DNA from: an uncultured Collinsella sp. | GTDB taxonomy: Bacteria > Actinomycetota > Coriobacteriia > Coriobacteriales > Coriobacteriaceae | Reading direction: 5' to 3' | DNA: 5,968 nt | Assembly (NCBI GenBank): GCA_902464645.1 | Contig: CABQKL010000107.1 | Coordinates: 1-5,968, forward strand | In this document: positions 1-4,854 of the stretch, one piece after another | Numbering within the stretch: the stretch's first letter is position 1 | Layout of the letters: each line of letters opens with the position of its first letter | Notes under the pieces: model-generated | Told to the model about the DNA's origin: nothing | Databases searched by the model: none | Seen by the model: the letters and a program-made list of their open reading frames with translations, nothing else | Program-made: the position numbers and the translations under genes

Positions 1-300
1 ACCGCCATCGGCTTTTTGATGGGTGGCGCGCTCTCCCCCACGGCGATTGCCCCCGCCATCGCGCTCATCATCTACATGGCGCTTATCTCCGCGGTCGCCT
101 ACTCGCTGTGGTCGCGCCTGCTTGCCGTCAACCCCGTCAGCCGCGTCTCGGTCTTTGGTTTTATGAACCCCGTCTTTGGTGTGCTGCTGAGCGCGCTGCT
201 GCTCGGCGAGGGCGCTGGCACGAGCCCCATTACCGTCATCGTTGCCCTGCTGTTGGTTTGCGGCGGCATCATCATCGTAAACAAGCCCAAAAAGGCCTAG
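1..300 (+). CDS. EamA/DMT-family transporter, C-terminal part (5' end outside window)
   Basis: The reading frame is open from base 1 and ends at TAG 298-300, giving the last 99 residues of a membrane protein. EamA (drug/metabolite transporter) proteins usually have about 300 residues and ten membrane helices in two repeats. This piece would be the end of the second repeat. Visible are three hydrophobic stretches, roughly APAIALIIYMALISAVAYSLW, SVFGFMNPVFGVLLSALLL and ITVIVALLLVCGGIIIVN. The NPV..V..F.FMNPVFG.LLSALLLGE pattern is typical of the last EamA repeat, and the protein ends in a basic NKPKKA tail. The substrate cannot be told from sequence; family members export amino acids and other metabolites. 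It is followed by a terminator and faces the cyclase gene tail to tail. The start and promoter lie to the left of the window. The family call is firm and the specificity unknown. Confidence 0.88.
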   Translation, partial: TAIGFLMGGALSPTAIAPAIALIIYMALISAVAYSLWSRLLAVNPVSRVSVFGFMNPVFGVLLSALLLGEGAGTSPITVIVALLLVCGGIIIVNKPKKA

Positions 301-306
301 CGAACT

Positions 307-332
307 GCCTCGTTCCAAGAAAAAGACGAGGC
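307..332 (+). terminator. Small hairpin after the EamA gene, weak terminator candidate
   Basis: GCCTCGT (307-313) and ACGAGGC (326-332) are a perfect 7-bp inverted repeat around a 12-base A-rich loop, starting 7 bases after the stop codon. The following bases (GTATCTTC) are only mildly T-rich, so on its own this would be a poor intrinsic terminator. It may be an mRNA 3'-end stabilising hairpin placed ahead of the stronger hairpin at 371-409. Confidence 0.35.
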
Positions 333-370
333 GTATCTTCGACAGCCGCTACTAATCCCGCCAACGCAAT

Positions 371-409
371 AGGGGCGCACGACCATCAATGCGGTCGTAT
401 GCCCCTTTT
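371..409 (+). terminator. Intrinsic terminator between convergent EamA and GGDEF genes
   Basis: Bases 371-384 pair with 393-406. The stem has 14 positions, including one G-T wobble (377/400) and one C-A mismatch (378/399), with an 8-base loop. It runs straight into TTTT (406-409) on +, so it is a good Rho-independent terminator for the EamA transcript. The T-tract abuts the stop codon of the cyclase gene on - (410-412). Read on -, the same stem is followed only by ATTGCG, so it may also help end the cyclase transcript, but less convincingly. Confidence 0.75.
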
Positions 410-1552
410 CTAGCGTATTTGTACGCCGGCTTTCTTTTTCTCGGCCTTGACGCGGTAGAGCTCCGCATCGGCAGCGCGAAGCAAGTCTTGCCAGGTATCG
501 ACGCCATCACCAACCCGTGCGTAGCCGATGGACATCCGCAACAGATACGGCACCTCGGCGCGCGCGAGCTCATCGTTGATTGTCGCGCACAGATGCATGA
601 TATCCTGCTCCGCCGTCGCCTTCTGGAGCACCACGAACTCATCGCCGCCATAACGCGCGATAAAGCCACCAGACGCCGAGCAGACCTCTTTGAGCGTAGC
701 GGATATGACCTGGAGGGCATGGTCGCCCTCCACATGTCCATAGCGGTCGTTAATCTGCTTAAAGCCGTCGGCGTCCATCATAAGCAGGTACACATCTTCG
801 GCCTGATCCACATTTGAGAAGAGCGACAGCATATAGGTCTCAAAACGGTTGCGATTGTTAAGACCAGTCAACGGGTCGGTCGAGATCAGCTGCTCCTGGT
901 AGATGATGTAGAGCAGCAGGATACTCAGCGATATACCGACGCAAAGGCCCGGTACCGAAAACAAAACCTGGAAGGTACCGCCCACCAGAGCGGGAACCGC
1001 AAAAAAGGCGAGGGTGCGATAAATGGCCTTCTTTTGCAGACTTTCGACTTTTCGAGTCTGAATAAAGGCATGCAAAGACGTATATATGATGTAGCAGTAG
1101 CTAACGATAGGTTGAATCATATAAAGCGCTCCGCGACGATATACGCCCTGCGCATCGATATAGAACATAGTGTGCGTCCAGTAGCTGGTAAATGCCAGCA
1201 CGACCACCAATACGGTTGGCAACGTCACGAGCGCCACCCTATAGCGCGCGGTCAAAAGGCGAGAGCCCTGCACTGTCTCGGAATAGAAAAACCAAATGAG
1301 GCACGCGACGGCGAACAGCGAAAACGAGACCGCGTTGGAAATCCAGTTGGCCGTGATGCCTACAGGAGTGCTCACGCCATCCGAGAGCGTCCAGATCATA
1401 TCGAAGAAAATGTAGGCAGCAGACGTGTAGCCCAGCATGCTAAACAAAAGCTGCTGGGTGCTCGAGAACAAGGAGCGACGGCTTCGCGCGGCAAGCCCGA
1501 TAAGAACAATCATGCATAGCAGGAATATCTCAATTTTGAGTGCCTTAACCAC
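410..1552 (-). CDS. Membrane-anchored GGDEF diguanylate cyclase with 7-TM-like N-terminal region
   Basis: It probably makes c-di-GMP from two GTP at the inner face of the membrane. Numbered from GTG at 1552 (380 residues), residues 1 to about 223 hold about seven hydrophobic segments, resembling the 7TM sensor regions found ahead of some histidine kinases and cyclases. The ligand is unknown. The catalytic domain begins at DPLTGLNNR (226-234). Metal and substrate residues are present in MMDADGFKQIND (D260, D262, N268), and the active loop is RYGGDEF with GGDEF at 302-306, so activity is expected. The I-site RxxD before the loop is replaced by ASGG (293-296), so classical product inhibition should be absent. 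A TTG at 1570 would add six residues but has no Shine-Dalgarno, whereas the GTG at 1552 has AAGGGA nine bases upstream. No EAL domain is fused. It is a single gene: kdgT lies upstream on the same strand, separated by a hairpin. Confidence 0.9.
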   Translation of the reverse strand: MVKALKIEIFLLCMIVLIGLAARSRRSLFSSTQQLLFSMLGYTSAAYIFFDMIWTLSDGVSTPVGITANWISNAVSFSLFAVACLIWFFYSETVQGSRLLTARYRVALVTLPTVLVVVLAFTSYWTHTMFYIDAQGVYRRGALYMIQPIVSYCYIIYTSLHAFIQTRKVESLQKKAIYRTLAFFAVPALVGGTFQVLFSVPGLCVGISLSILLLYIIYQEQLISTDPLTGLNNRNRFETYMLSLFSNVDQAEDVYLLMMDADGFKQINDRYGHVEGDHALQVISATLKEVCSASGGFIARYGGDEFVVLQKATAEQDIMHLCATINDELARAEVPYLLRMSIGYARVGDGVDTWQDLLRAADAELYRVKAEKKKAGVQIR

Positions 1553-1561
1553 TAGACGCCA

Positions 1562-1567
1562 TCCCTT
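1562..1567 (-). promoter_or_regulatory. Shine-Dalgarno deciding the cyclase start
   Basis: On - the sequence reads AAGGGA, then 9 bases, then GTG (1552-1550). This favours GTG over the upstream in-frame TTG at 1570, whose upstream bases (ACTTGGATA) hold no purine-rich site. The spacing is at the long end of normal, so the start call is moderate. Confidence 0.5.
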
Positions 1568-1584
1568 CAATATCCAAGTGGTCA

Positions 1585-1598
1585 GAATCGCCCGATTC
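1585..1598. repeat. 14-bp inverted repeat upstream of the cyclase gene
   Basis: GAATCG (1585-1590), two bases CC, then CGATTC (1593-1598) make a perfect dyad 33 bases upstream of the cyclase GTG. It could be a protein-binding operator or a short hairpin in the leader. I cannot identify a convincing -35/-10 pair next to it, so its role is open. Confidence 0.3.
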
Positions 1599-1617
1599 GT
1601 GTCTGGACAATAAACAC

Positions 1618-1634
1618 CCCCTACTCCGCAGGGG
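1618..1634 (-). terminator. Short GC-rich hairpin, possible second terminator after kdgT
   Basis: CCCCT (1618-1622) and AGGGG (1630-1634) form a 5-bp stem with a 7-base loop. Read on -, it is followed by GTGTTTATTG, a modest T-rich run. It lies between the larger hairpin at 1654-1693 and the cyclase start, so it could be a back-up terminator for kdgT or a leader structure for the cyclase mRNA. The stem is short, so this is weak. Confidence 0.3.
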
Positions 1635-1653
1635 TAAGGGGAATAATAGCAGA

Positions 1654-1693
1654 GCGCCCGAACGTCGCTGCAAGACAGCTTTCGTTCGGGCGC
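1654..1693 (-). terminator. Strong hairpin downstream of kdgT, probable terminator
   Basis: GCGCCCGAACG (1654-1664) and CGTTCGGGCGC (1683-1693) are a perfect 11-bp GC-rich inverted repeat. Inside the loop, GCTG (1667-1670) pairs with CAGC (1676-1679), extending the structure. It lies 49 bases past the kdgT stop codon. On - it is followed by TCTGCTATTATT, only a broken T-tract, so it is an imperfect intrinsic terminator. It may also act as a 3' stabilising structure. Confidence 0.6.
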
Positions 1694-1742
1694 CTATACG
1701 GCGCGAATTGCACACGCCGGCTTGATTGACTCGCGTCGACGA

Positions 1743-2765
1743 TTACTCGCCGTCGATGTCGGTCGCGACGGCCTCCTCAATAGCCTCGACGCCTTCGACC
1801 GACAGATCCTCTTTGCCGTGGCAGAACTTCTTATCGACCCAGCCGGTCAGGATCGGAGCCATGACTGCCGTGATGATGACGGCGGTGGCGATCTGGGCGT
1901 ACGCGGTGGGCGCAAGCTCGGCATAGCGCGGGGCGACCTCGGCGAGGGCGACCGGCGTGGTCATAGCCGTGCCGGCGATAGTGGAGCAGGCAACGGCCGC
2001 CTTGCCGTTACCACCGCACAGGCGCTCGAACGCAAAGGTGATGGGGCCGACGATAAAGAGCGTGATGAGACCCAGCAGGATGCCCGAGATGCCGCCGGTG
2101 ATAAAGCTCGAAAGGCTCATGGACGCACCGAGCTGAAATCCGATAACAGCGATCGCAGGATTGGAGCCGGGGACCAGCAGGTTCTTGATGAACGGGAAGA
2201 GGTTGCCCAGAACCATGCCGATAACAAGCGGCAGGATGGATCCGATGATGGTGCCGACGGGGATGTTAGCGAGACCCGAGACACCGAGGATGATCATGGT
2301 GACGGCGGGGCCGGCCGTAAAGAACAGGATACCGACGGCGCCCTGCTCGGACTCGTCGCCGAACTCGCCCATGATGCCCGTATAGAGCGCCATGTTGCAA
2401 AACGTAATGCCGCCGATGATTGAGACCGAGCTCAGGCCCAGGAAGTTGTCGTTAAAGAAATATGCCACACCCAAGCCAAGGGCGGCCGCAACAACAAGCT
2501 TGGGGATCAGTACGACGATGCCGGTCTTGATAGCGCCCGGCGTGGACTTAAAGCTGATGCCAGCGCCCACGAAGAGCAGGATCGCAGCGACGATGGTATT
2601 GGAGCCGCCACGGCAGGCAGCCGTAAAGAAGCCGCCGATCTCAAAGACCTGCGGACAGAAAGTGTTGAGCAAAAGGCCAGCAATCATGGGATAGATCATG
2701 ATGTCGCCCGGGATACGCGGTACCTTGAATTTCTTTTGCTCGTTGGCGGTCGCTTCCTGTGCCAT
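1743..2765 (-). CDS. kdgT: 2-keto-3-deoxygluconate permease (KdgT family)
   Basis: This inner-membrane symporter should import 2-keto-3-deoxygluconate, an intermediate of pectin, uronate and glycosaminoglycan breakdown. The 340-residue product matches KdgT along its length from memory. The N-terminus has RIPGDIMIYPMIAGLLLNT (IPGG.M..P in E. coli). The middle has GP.VTMIILG.SGLA and ILPLVIGMVLGNLFP. The C-terminal half has ACSTIAGTAMTTPVALAE, then LAPTAYAQIATAVIITAVMAPILT, the family's most recognisable block. About ten hydrophobic helices are visible. It is slightly longer than E. coli KdgT (about 327 residues), mainly through a polar N-terminus (MAQEATANEQKK) and an acidic C-terminal tail rich in E and D. 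The start is ATG 2765 with GGGGG four bases before; an upstream TTG (2795) lacks a ribosome site. No kdgK, kdgA or uronate genes are in the window, so the exact sugar acid is inferred from the family. Confidence 0.9.
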   Translation of the reverse strand: MAQEATANEQKKFKVPRIPGDIMIYPMIAGLLLNTFCPQVFEIGGFFTAACRGGSNTIVAAILLFVGAGISFKSTPGAIKTGIVVLIPKLVVAAALGLGVAYFFNDNFLGLSSVSIIGGITFCNMALYTGIMGEFGDESEQGAVGILFFTAGPAVTMIILGVSGLANIPVGTIIGSILPLVIGMVLGNLFPFIKNLLVPGSNPAIAVIGFQLGASMSLSSFITGGISGILLGLITLFIVGPITFAFERLCGGNGKAAVACSTIAGTAMTTPVALAEVAPRYAELAPTAYAQIATAVIITAVMAPILTGWVDKKFCHGKEDLSVEGVEAIEEAVATDIDGE

Positions 2766-2769
2766 GAAA

Positions 2770-2774
2770 CCCCC
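2770..2774 (-). promoter_or_regulatory. Shine-Dalgarno deciding the kdgT start
   Basis: On - the sequence is GGGGG-TTTC-ATG, four bases before ATG 2765-2763, with a second purine-rich stretch (GGAAAT) just upstream. This selects the ATG over the in-frame TTG at 2795. The site is G-only rather than AGGAGG, and the spacing is short but usable. Confidence 0.55.
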
Positions 2775-2809
2775 ATTTCCGCTGACGCAGAACAAAAGCC
2801 CACGTCACG

Positions 2810-2841
2810 CTTTGCTACAGTAAAGTTTGACCATGGTACCA
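2810..2841. promoter_or_regulatory. Two palindromes upstream of kdgT, candidate operators
   Basis: Upstream of kdgT, CTTTGCT-AC-AGTAAAG (2810-2825) is a 7+2+7 dyad with one mismatch. Nine bases further out, TGGTACCA (2834-2841) is a perfect 8-bp palindrome that overlaps a second one, ACCATGGT. The TGGT/ACCA half-sites recall the half-sites of UxuR/ExuR-type GntR regulators of hexuronate genes (TGGTATACCA), though here without the central two bases. No regulator gene is in the window, and no strong -35/-10 pair is visible. Binding is therefore a guess from symmetry, position and gene function. Confidence 0.3.
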
Positions 2842-2908
2842 GAAGAAGCAGACCGGCTCGGAGAGAAATTCGATTCGTTGGGCCGGGCCGCTAAACGCGC
2901 CCTTGCTT

Positions 2909-3232
2909 TTATACAAGGCTCAAAACGATATAGAACACGATGCCCGAGACGCAGCACCACAACATCGACTTTGTCTTGATTGCCACCGCCACGACACCGG
3001 TAGCCGCAATCCAGGGAATCAAGCCCTGCCACAAGCCGGCGTCGAAAGCGCCAGGGCTTATCAAATCGTTAGCGACCAGCGCCGCAAAGGCGGCGGGCGG
3101 AATATAACCCAAGGCCTCGGTAACGCGGGGCGACAGCGTTCTCCCGCGCAAAGCAAACGCCGGGGCAATGCGGAAAAACGCGATGGCCGCCCAAGACGAC
3201 AGCCACAGGACCAAAAACTCATTAACGGGCAT
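2909..3232 (-). CDS. azlD: AzlD family small subunit of branched-chain amino-acid exporter
   Basis: This 107-residue membrane protein is the usual size for AzlD/BrnE, the small partner of AzlC/BrnF in exporters of leucine, isoleucine, valine and sometimes methionine. Visible features are an N-terminal helix (NEFLVLWLSSWAAIAFFRIAPAFAL), the RG.TLS..V.EALGYIPPAAFAAL signature region (residues about 30-50), a helix around IPWIAATGVVAVAI, and the basic KTKSMLWCCVSG turn before the last helix (IVFYIVLSLV). ATG 3232 is preceded by GGAAGGGG, 8 bases upstream. It starts inside the end of azlC, an 11-base overlap, which implies translational coupling. No convincing terminator follows: CCTTG/CAAGG (2901-2918) is only 5 bp and contains the stop codon, so some read-through toward kdgT, 143 bases on, is possible. 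Confidence 0.85.
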   Translation of the reverse strand: MPVNEFLVLWLSSWAAIAFFRIAPAFALRGRTLSPRVTEALGYIPPAAFAALVANDLISPGAFDAGLWQGLIPWIAATGVVAVAIKTKSMLWCCVSGIVFYIVLSLV

Positions 3233-3914
3233 CGCGAGCACCCCTTCCTTCGGCGAGAGTATCGCGCGTAAGCGCCGCGGCAACACCGACGAGCACGCTT
3301 GCCGGCACGGCGATATTCGTCCACCCCAAGAACTTGCATATGGCGACAGACGCCGCAGCCATAACGGCAGCCACGACATTGCCGCGCGACAGTCGCTGCG
3401 AAAAGAGCAGGCAGATAAAGAGCGAGGTGCAGACAAAACCAGCAATAGCGGTAGGGACATCGACAACGGCGCCGACGATGGCGCCCGTCGTACACGAAAC
3501 GCCCCATGTTGCGATGAGGATCGCGTTGAGCGCAAAGGACTCGTGCGGGCCCCAATCCTCCCCTTCAACCAACTTGGCAAGCGAGATGCCATATGCCTCC
3601 TCGGTGAGCGTCGCGGCAACGGCCAGCGTCTGACGCTTCGAGGCACCCCTCAGATGGGGTGCGATCGATGCCGAATAAAGTGCAAAGCGCGAGGAGATTG
3701 CGGCCACACTTGCGACAATCGATGCCGCAGGCACACCTGCCAGCCACAGGTTGCAGACCATAAACTGGCCGCTACCCGTCACAAACGTGCTGCTCAGAGC
3801 AAAAACCATCCAGGGCTCCATTCCCGTCTGCGCCATAATCATTCCGCACGGCGCGCCTATCGCAACATAGGTAAGCATCACCGGCCAGACGGTTTTAACG
3901 ATTTTGAGCACCAT
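3222..3914 (-). CDS. azlC: AzlC family branched-chain amino-acid exporter, large subunit
   Basis: This is the large membrane subunit of an AzlCD (BrnFE-like) exporter, 230 residues, typical for the family. AzlC features are near the N-terminus: P.MLTYVAIGAPCGMIMAQTGM, then the helix with STFVTGSGQFMVCNLWLAG, where the GS.QF motif is characteristic. RFALYSASIAPHLRGASKRQ follows, corresponding to the R..LY..SLAP.L...... block, and then LTEEAYGISL (T.DE.YA in many homologues). Four or more hydrophobic segments follow toward the C-terminus. I chose ATG 3914 because GAGGAA sits four bases before it; an in-frame ATG at 3950 would add 12 residues without a clear ribosome site. It is the first gene of azlCD, which overlap by 11 bases. 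It is divergent from the HD gene across a 127-base gap holding a large dyad. The exact amino acid exported cannot be read from sequence. Confidence 0.9.
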   Translation of the reverse strand: MVLKIVKTVWPVMLTYVAIGAPCGMIMAQTGMEPWMVFALSSTFVTGSGQFMVCNLWLAGVPAASIVASVAAISSRFALYSASIAPHLRGASKRQTLAVAATLTEEAYGISLAKLVEGEDWGPHESFALNAILIATWGVSCTTGAIVGAVVDVPTAIAGFVCTSLFICLLFSQRLSRGNVVAAVMAAASVAICKFLGWTNIAVPASVLVGVAAALTRDTLAEGRGARDAR

Positions 3915-3918
3915 AGCG

Positions 3919-3924
3919 TTCCTC
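3919..3924 (-). promoter_or_regulatory. Shine-Dalgarno deciding the azlC start
   Basis: On - the sequence is GAGGAA-CGCT-ATG, a near-consensus site four bases before ATG 3914-3912. It supports this start over the in-frame ATG at 3950, which has only a distant GAATGCGG-type context. Confidence 0.6.
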
Positions 3925-3973
3925 GTCCCGACAAGATTTCCGAGCCGCATTCAACGACGCGACAGAATCATCG

Positions 3974-4011
3974 TCCGGTGGCAACCGAGTTCACCTACAA
4001 TTGCCACCGGA
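3974..4011. promoter_or_regulatory. Perfect 11-bp inverted repeat in the azlC/HD divergent promoter region
   Basis: TCCGGTGGCAA (3974-3984) and TTGCCACCGGA (4001-4011) are perfect inverted copies separated by 16 bases, in the only intergenic space between two divergent genes. The spacer ends in a -10-like TACAAT (3996-4001) on +, whose last base is the first base of the right arm. No T-tract follows closely, so a terminator is unlikely. The arrangement suits an operator for a dimeric or tetrameric regulator acting on one or both promoters. As RNA it would also fold into an 11-bp stem. No regulator gene is encoded nearby. Confidence 0.5.
3996..4001 (+). promoter_or_regulatory. Candidate -10 box for the HD-domain gene
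   Basis: TACAAT differs from the TATAAT consensus at one base and lies 40 bases ahead of ATG 4042, leaving a leader of about 33 bases. The expected -35 position (around 3973-3978, GTCCGG) is not consensus-like and falls in the left arm of the inverted repeat. Activator dependence, or a weak promoter, is therefore possible. Confidence 0.35.
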
Positions 4012-4041
4012 TCGAAAGACACAGCTTTTTAGGAAGTCATT

Positions 4042-4854
4042 ATGACAGCTATCGATCGGGGCCGGGCGACCGCGGCCTTCAAACGCTATACCGATGCTTA
4101 CGATGCCGCCAATCCACGTATCGCGCTCAAAATCGAGCATACGTACCACGTTGCCGAGGCATGCGATGCCGTGGCGCGCGAGCAGGGCTGGTCGACAGAG
4201 GATATTGACCTGGCCTGGCTTTGCGGCCTGTTACACGATATGGGACGCTTTGAACAGTTGCGGCGCTGGGACACCTTTAAGGACGCCGAGAGTATGAGCC
4301 ACGCAGCGTTGGGCGTCGGGGTCCTCTTTGGCGAGAACCCCGACGACGCGCCTGCCACAACAAGCATCCGAGATTTTATCGAGACCGACGAGGACGACGA
4401 GCTCATCCGCGCGAGCATCGCCTATCACAGCGACTTTCGCCTGCCGGCACAACTCGACGAGCGCACACGGCGCTTCTGCGATATCGTGCGCGATGGCGAC
4501 AAGATCGACATTATGCGCACCATCGCCGACAGCACCGTCGACACTATCCTCAAGGTTGATGAGGACGCATTTCTTGCCAGCCACTTCTCGGCACCGACGC
4601 TGGCTGCCTTTGACGAGCGCCGCTGCGTCGCACGCGATGAACGCAACGAGCCCGCAGACTACCTGGTGGGACTCATCTGCTTTATGTTTGAGCTCGTCTA
4701 TCCAGCGAGCCGCGCGCTGGCGCGCGAGCAGGGCGATATCTACCGCCTGCTCGACGCGCCCTTTGGCATTACGCGCCCCTTTACCGATCCCGCCACGCAA
4801 GCGACCTGGGAGCGCCTAAAGGACGAGATGCGCGACTGGCTGGCGCGCGTCTAG
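4042..4854 (+). CDS. Stand-alone HD-domain phosphohydrolase
   Basis: This is a cytosolic 270-residue metal-dependent hydrolase of the HD superfamily, which act on nucleotides and other phosphorylated compounds. The substrate is not identifiable here. The metal-ligand pattern is visible in order: KIEHTYHV (H33, the conserved first His), LLHDMGRFEQ (H65 and D66, the HD dyad), ESMSHAALG (H87), AYHSDF (H129) and RDGDKIDI (D153). The HDMGRFEQ...F.D..SM.HA order matches a common family of uncharacterised single-domain HD proteins in Firmicutes and Actinobacteria, where the last motif is more often ADKLD. No second domain, HD-GYP motif or membrane segment is seen. The remaining ~100 residues are helical-looking and unrecognised. 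ATG 4042 has AGGAAG five bases before it. It diverges from azlC and ends at TAG 4852-4854, overlapping the etfA stop. Fold call firm, role unknown. Confidence 0.87.
   Translation: MTAIDRGRATAAFKRYTDAYDAANPRIALKIEHTYHVAEACDAVAREQGWSTEDIDLAWLCGLLHDMGRFEQLRRWDTFKDAESMSHAALGVGVLFGENPDDAPATTSIRDFIETDEDDELIRASIAYHSDFRLPAQLDERTRRFCDIVRDGDKIDIMRTIADSTVDTILKVDEDAFLASHFSAPTLAAFDERRCVARDERNEPADYLVGLICFMFELVYPASRALAREQGDIYRLLDAPFGITRPFTDPATQATWERLKDEMRDWLARV

Noticed and set aside
389..817. Open frame of 142 codons on + inside the cyclase gene
   Set aside because: It starts within the terminator stem and reads antisense through the GGDEF domain. It has no recognisable features.
1722..2423. Open frame of 233 codons on + opposite kdgT
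   Set aside because: The translation is a low-complexity run of D, G, R and A, the usual mirror image of a Gly/Ala/Val-rich membrane protein. There is no ribosome site, and kdgT on - matches its family along its whole length.
2901..2918. CCTTG/CAAGG hairpin as the azlCD terminator
   Set aside because: The stem is only 5 bp, the azlD stop codon lies in the loop, and no T-tract follows on -.
2909..3646. azlD extended to 245 residues by an upstream in-frame start
   Set aside because: The extra N-terminal part lies inside azlC in another frame and is Arg/Ser/Pro-rich. ATG 3232 has a good ribosome site and gives the normal AzlD length.
3974..4011. Divergent-region dyad as a transcription terminator
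   Set aside because: It lies upstream of both genes, and the only T-run (4026-4030) is 15 bases past the stem, next to the HD-gene ribosome site. An operator or leader role fits better.
3168..4208. Long open frame of 346 codons on +, antisense to azlC and running into the HD gene
   Set aside because: Its product is rich in R, H, C and N with no domain pattern and no membrane segments. It lies opposite the well-supported azlC and overlaps the HD gene in another frame. It is a GC-codon shadow.
4231..4800. Open frame of 189 codons on - opposite the HD gene
   Set aside because: The HD ligand motifs on + are unambiguous, and the antisense product shows no family pattern or start signal.
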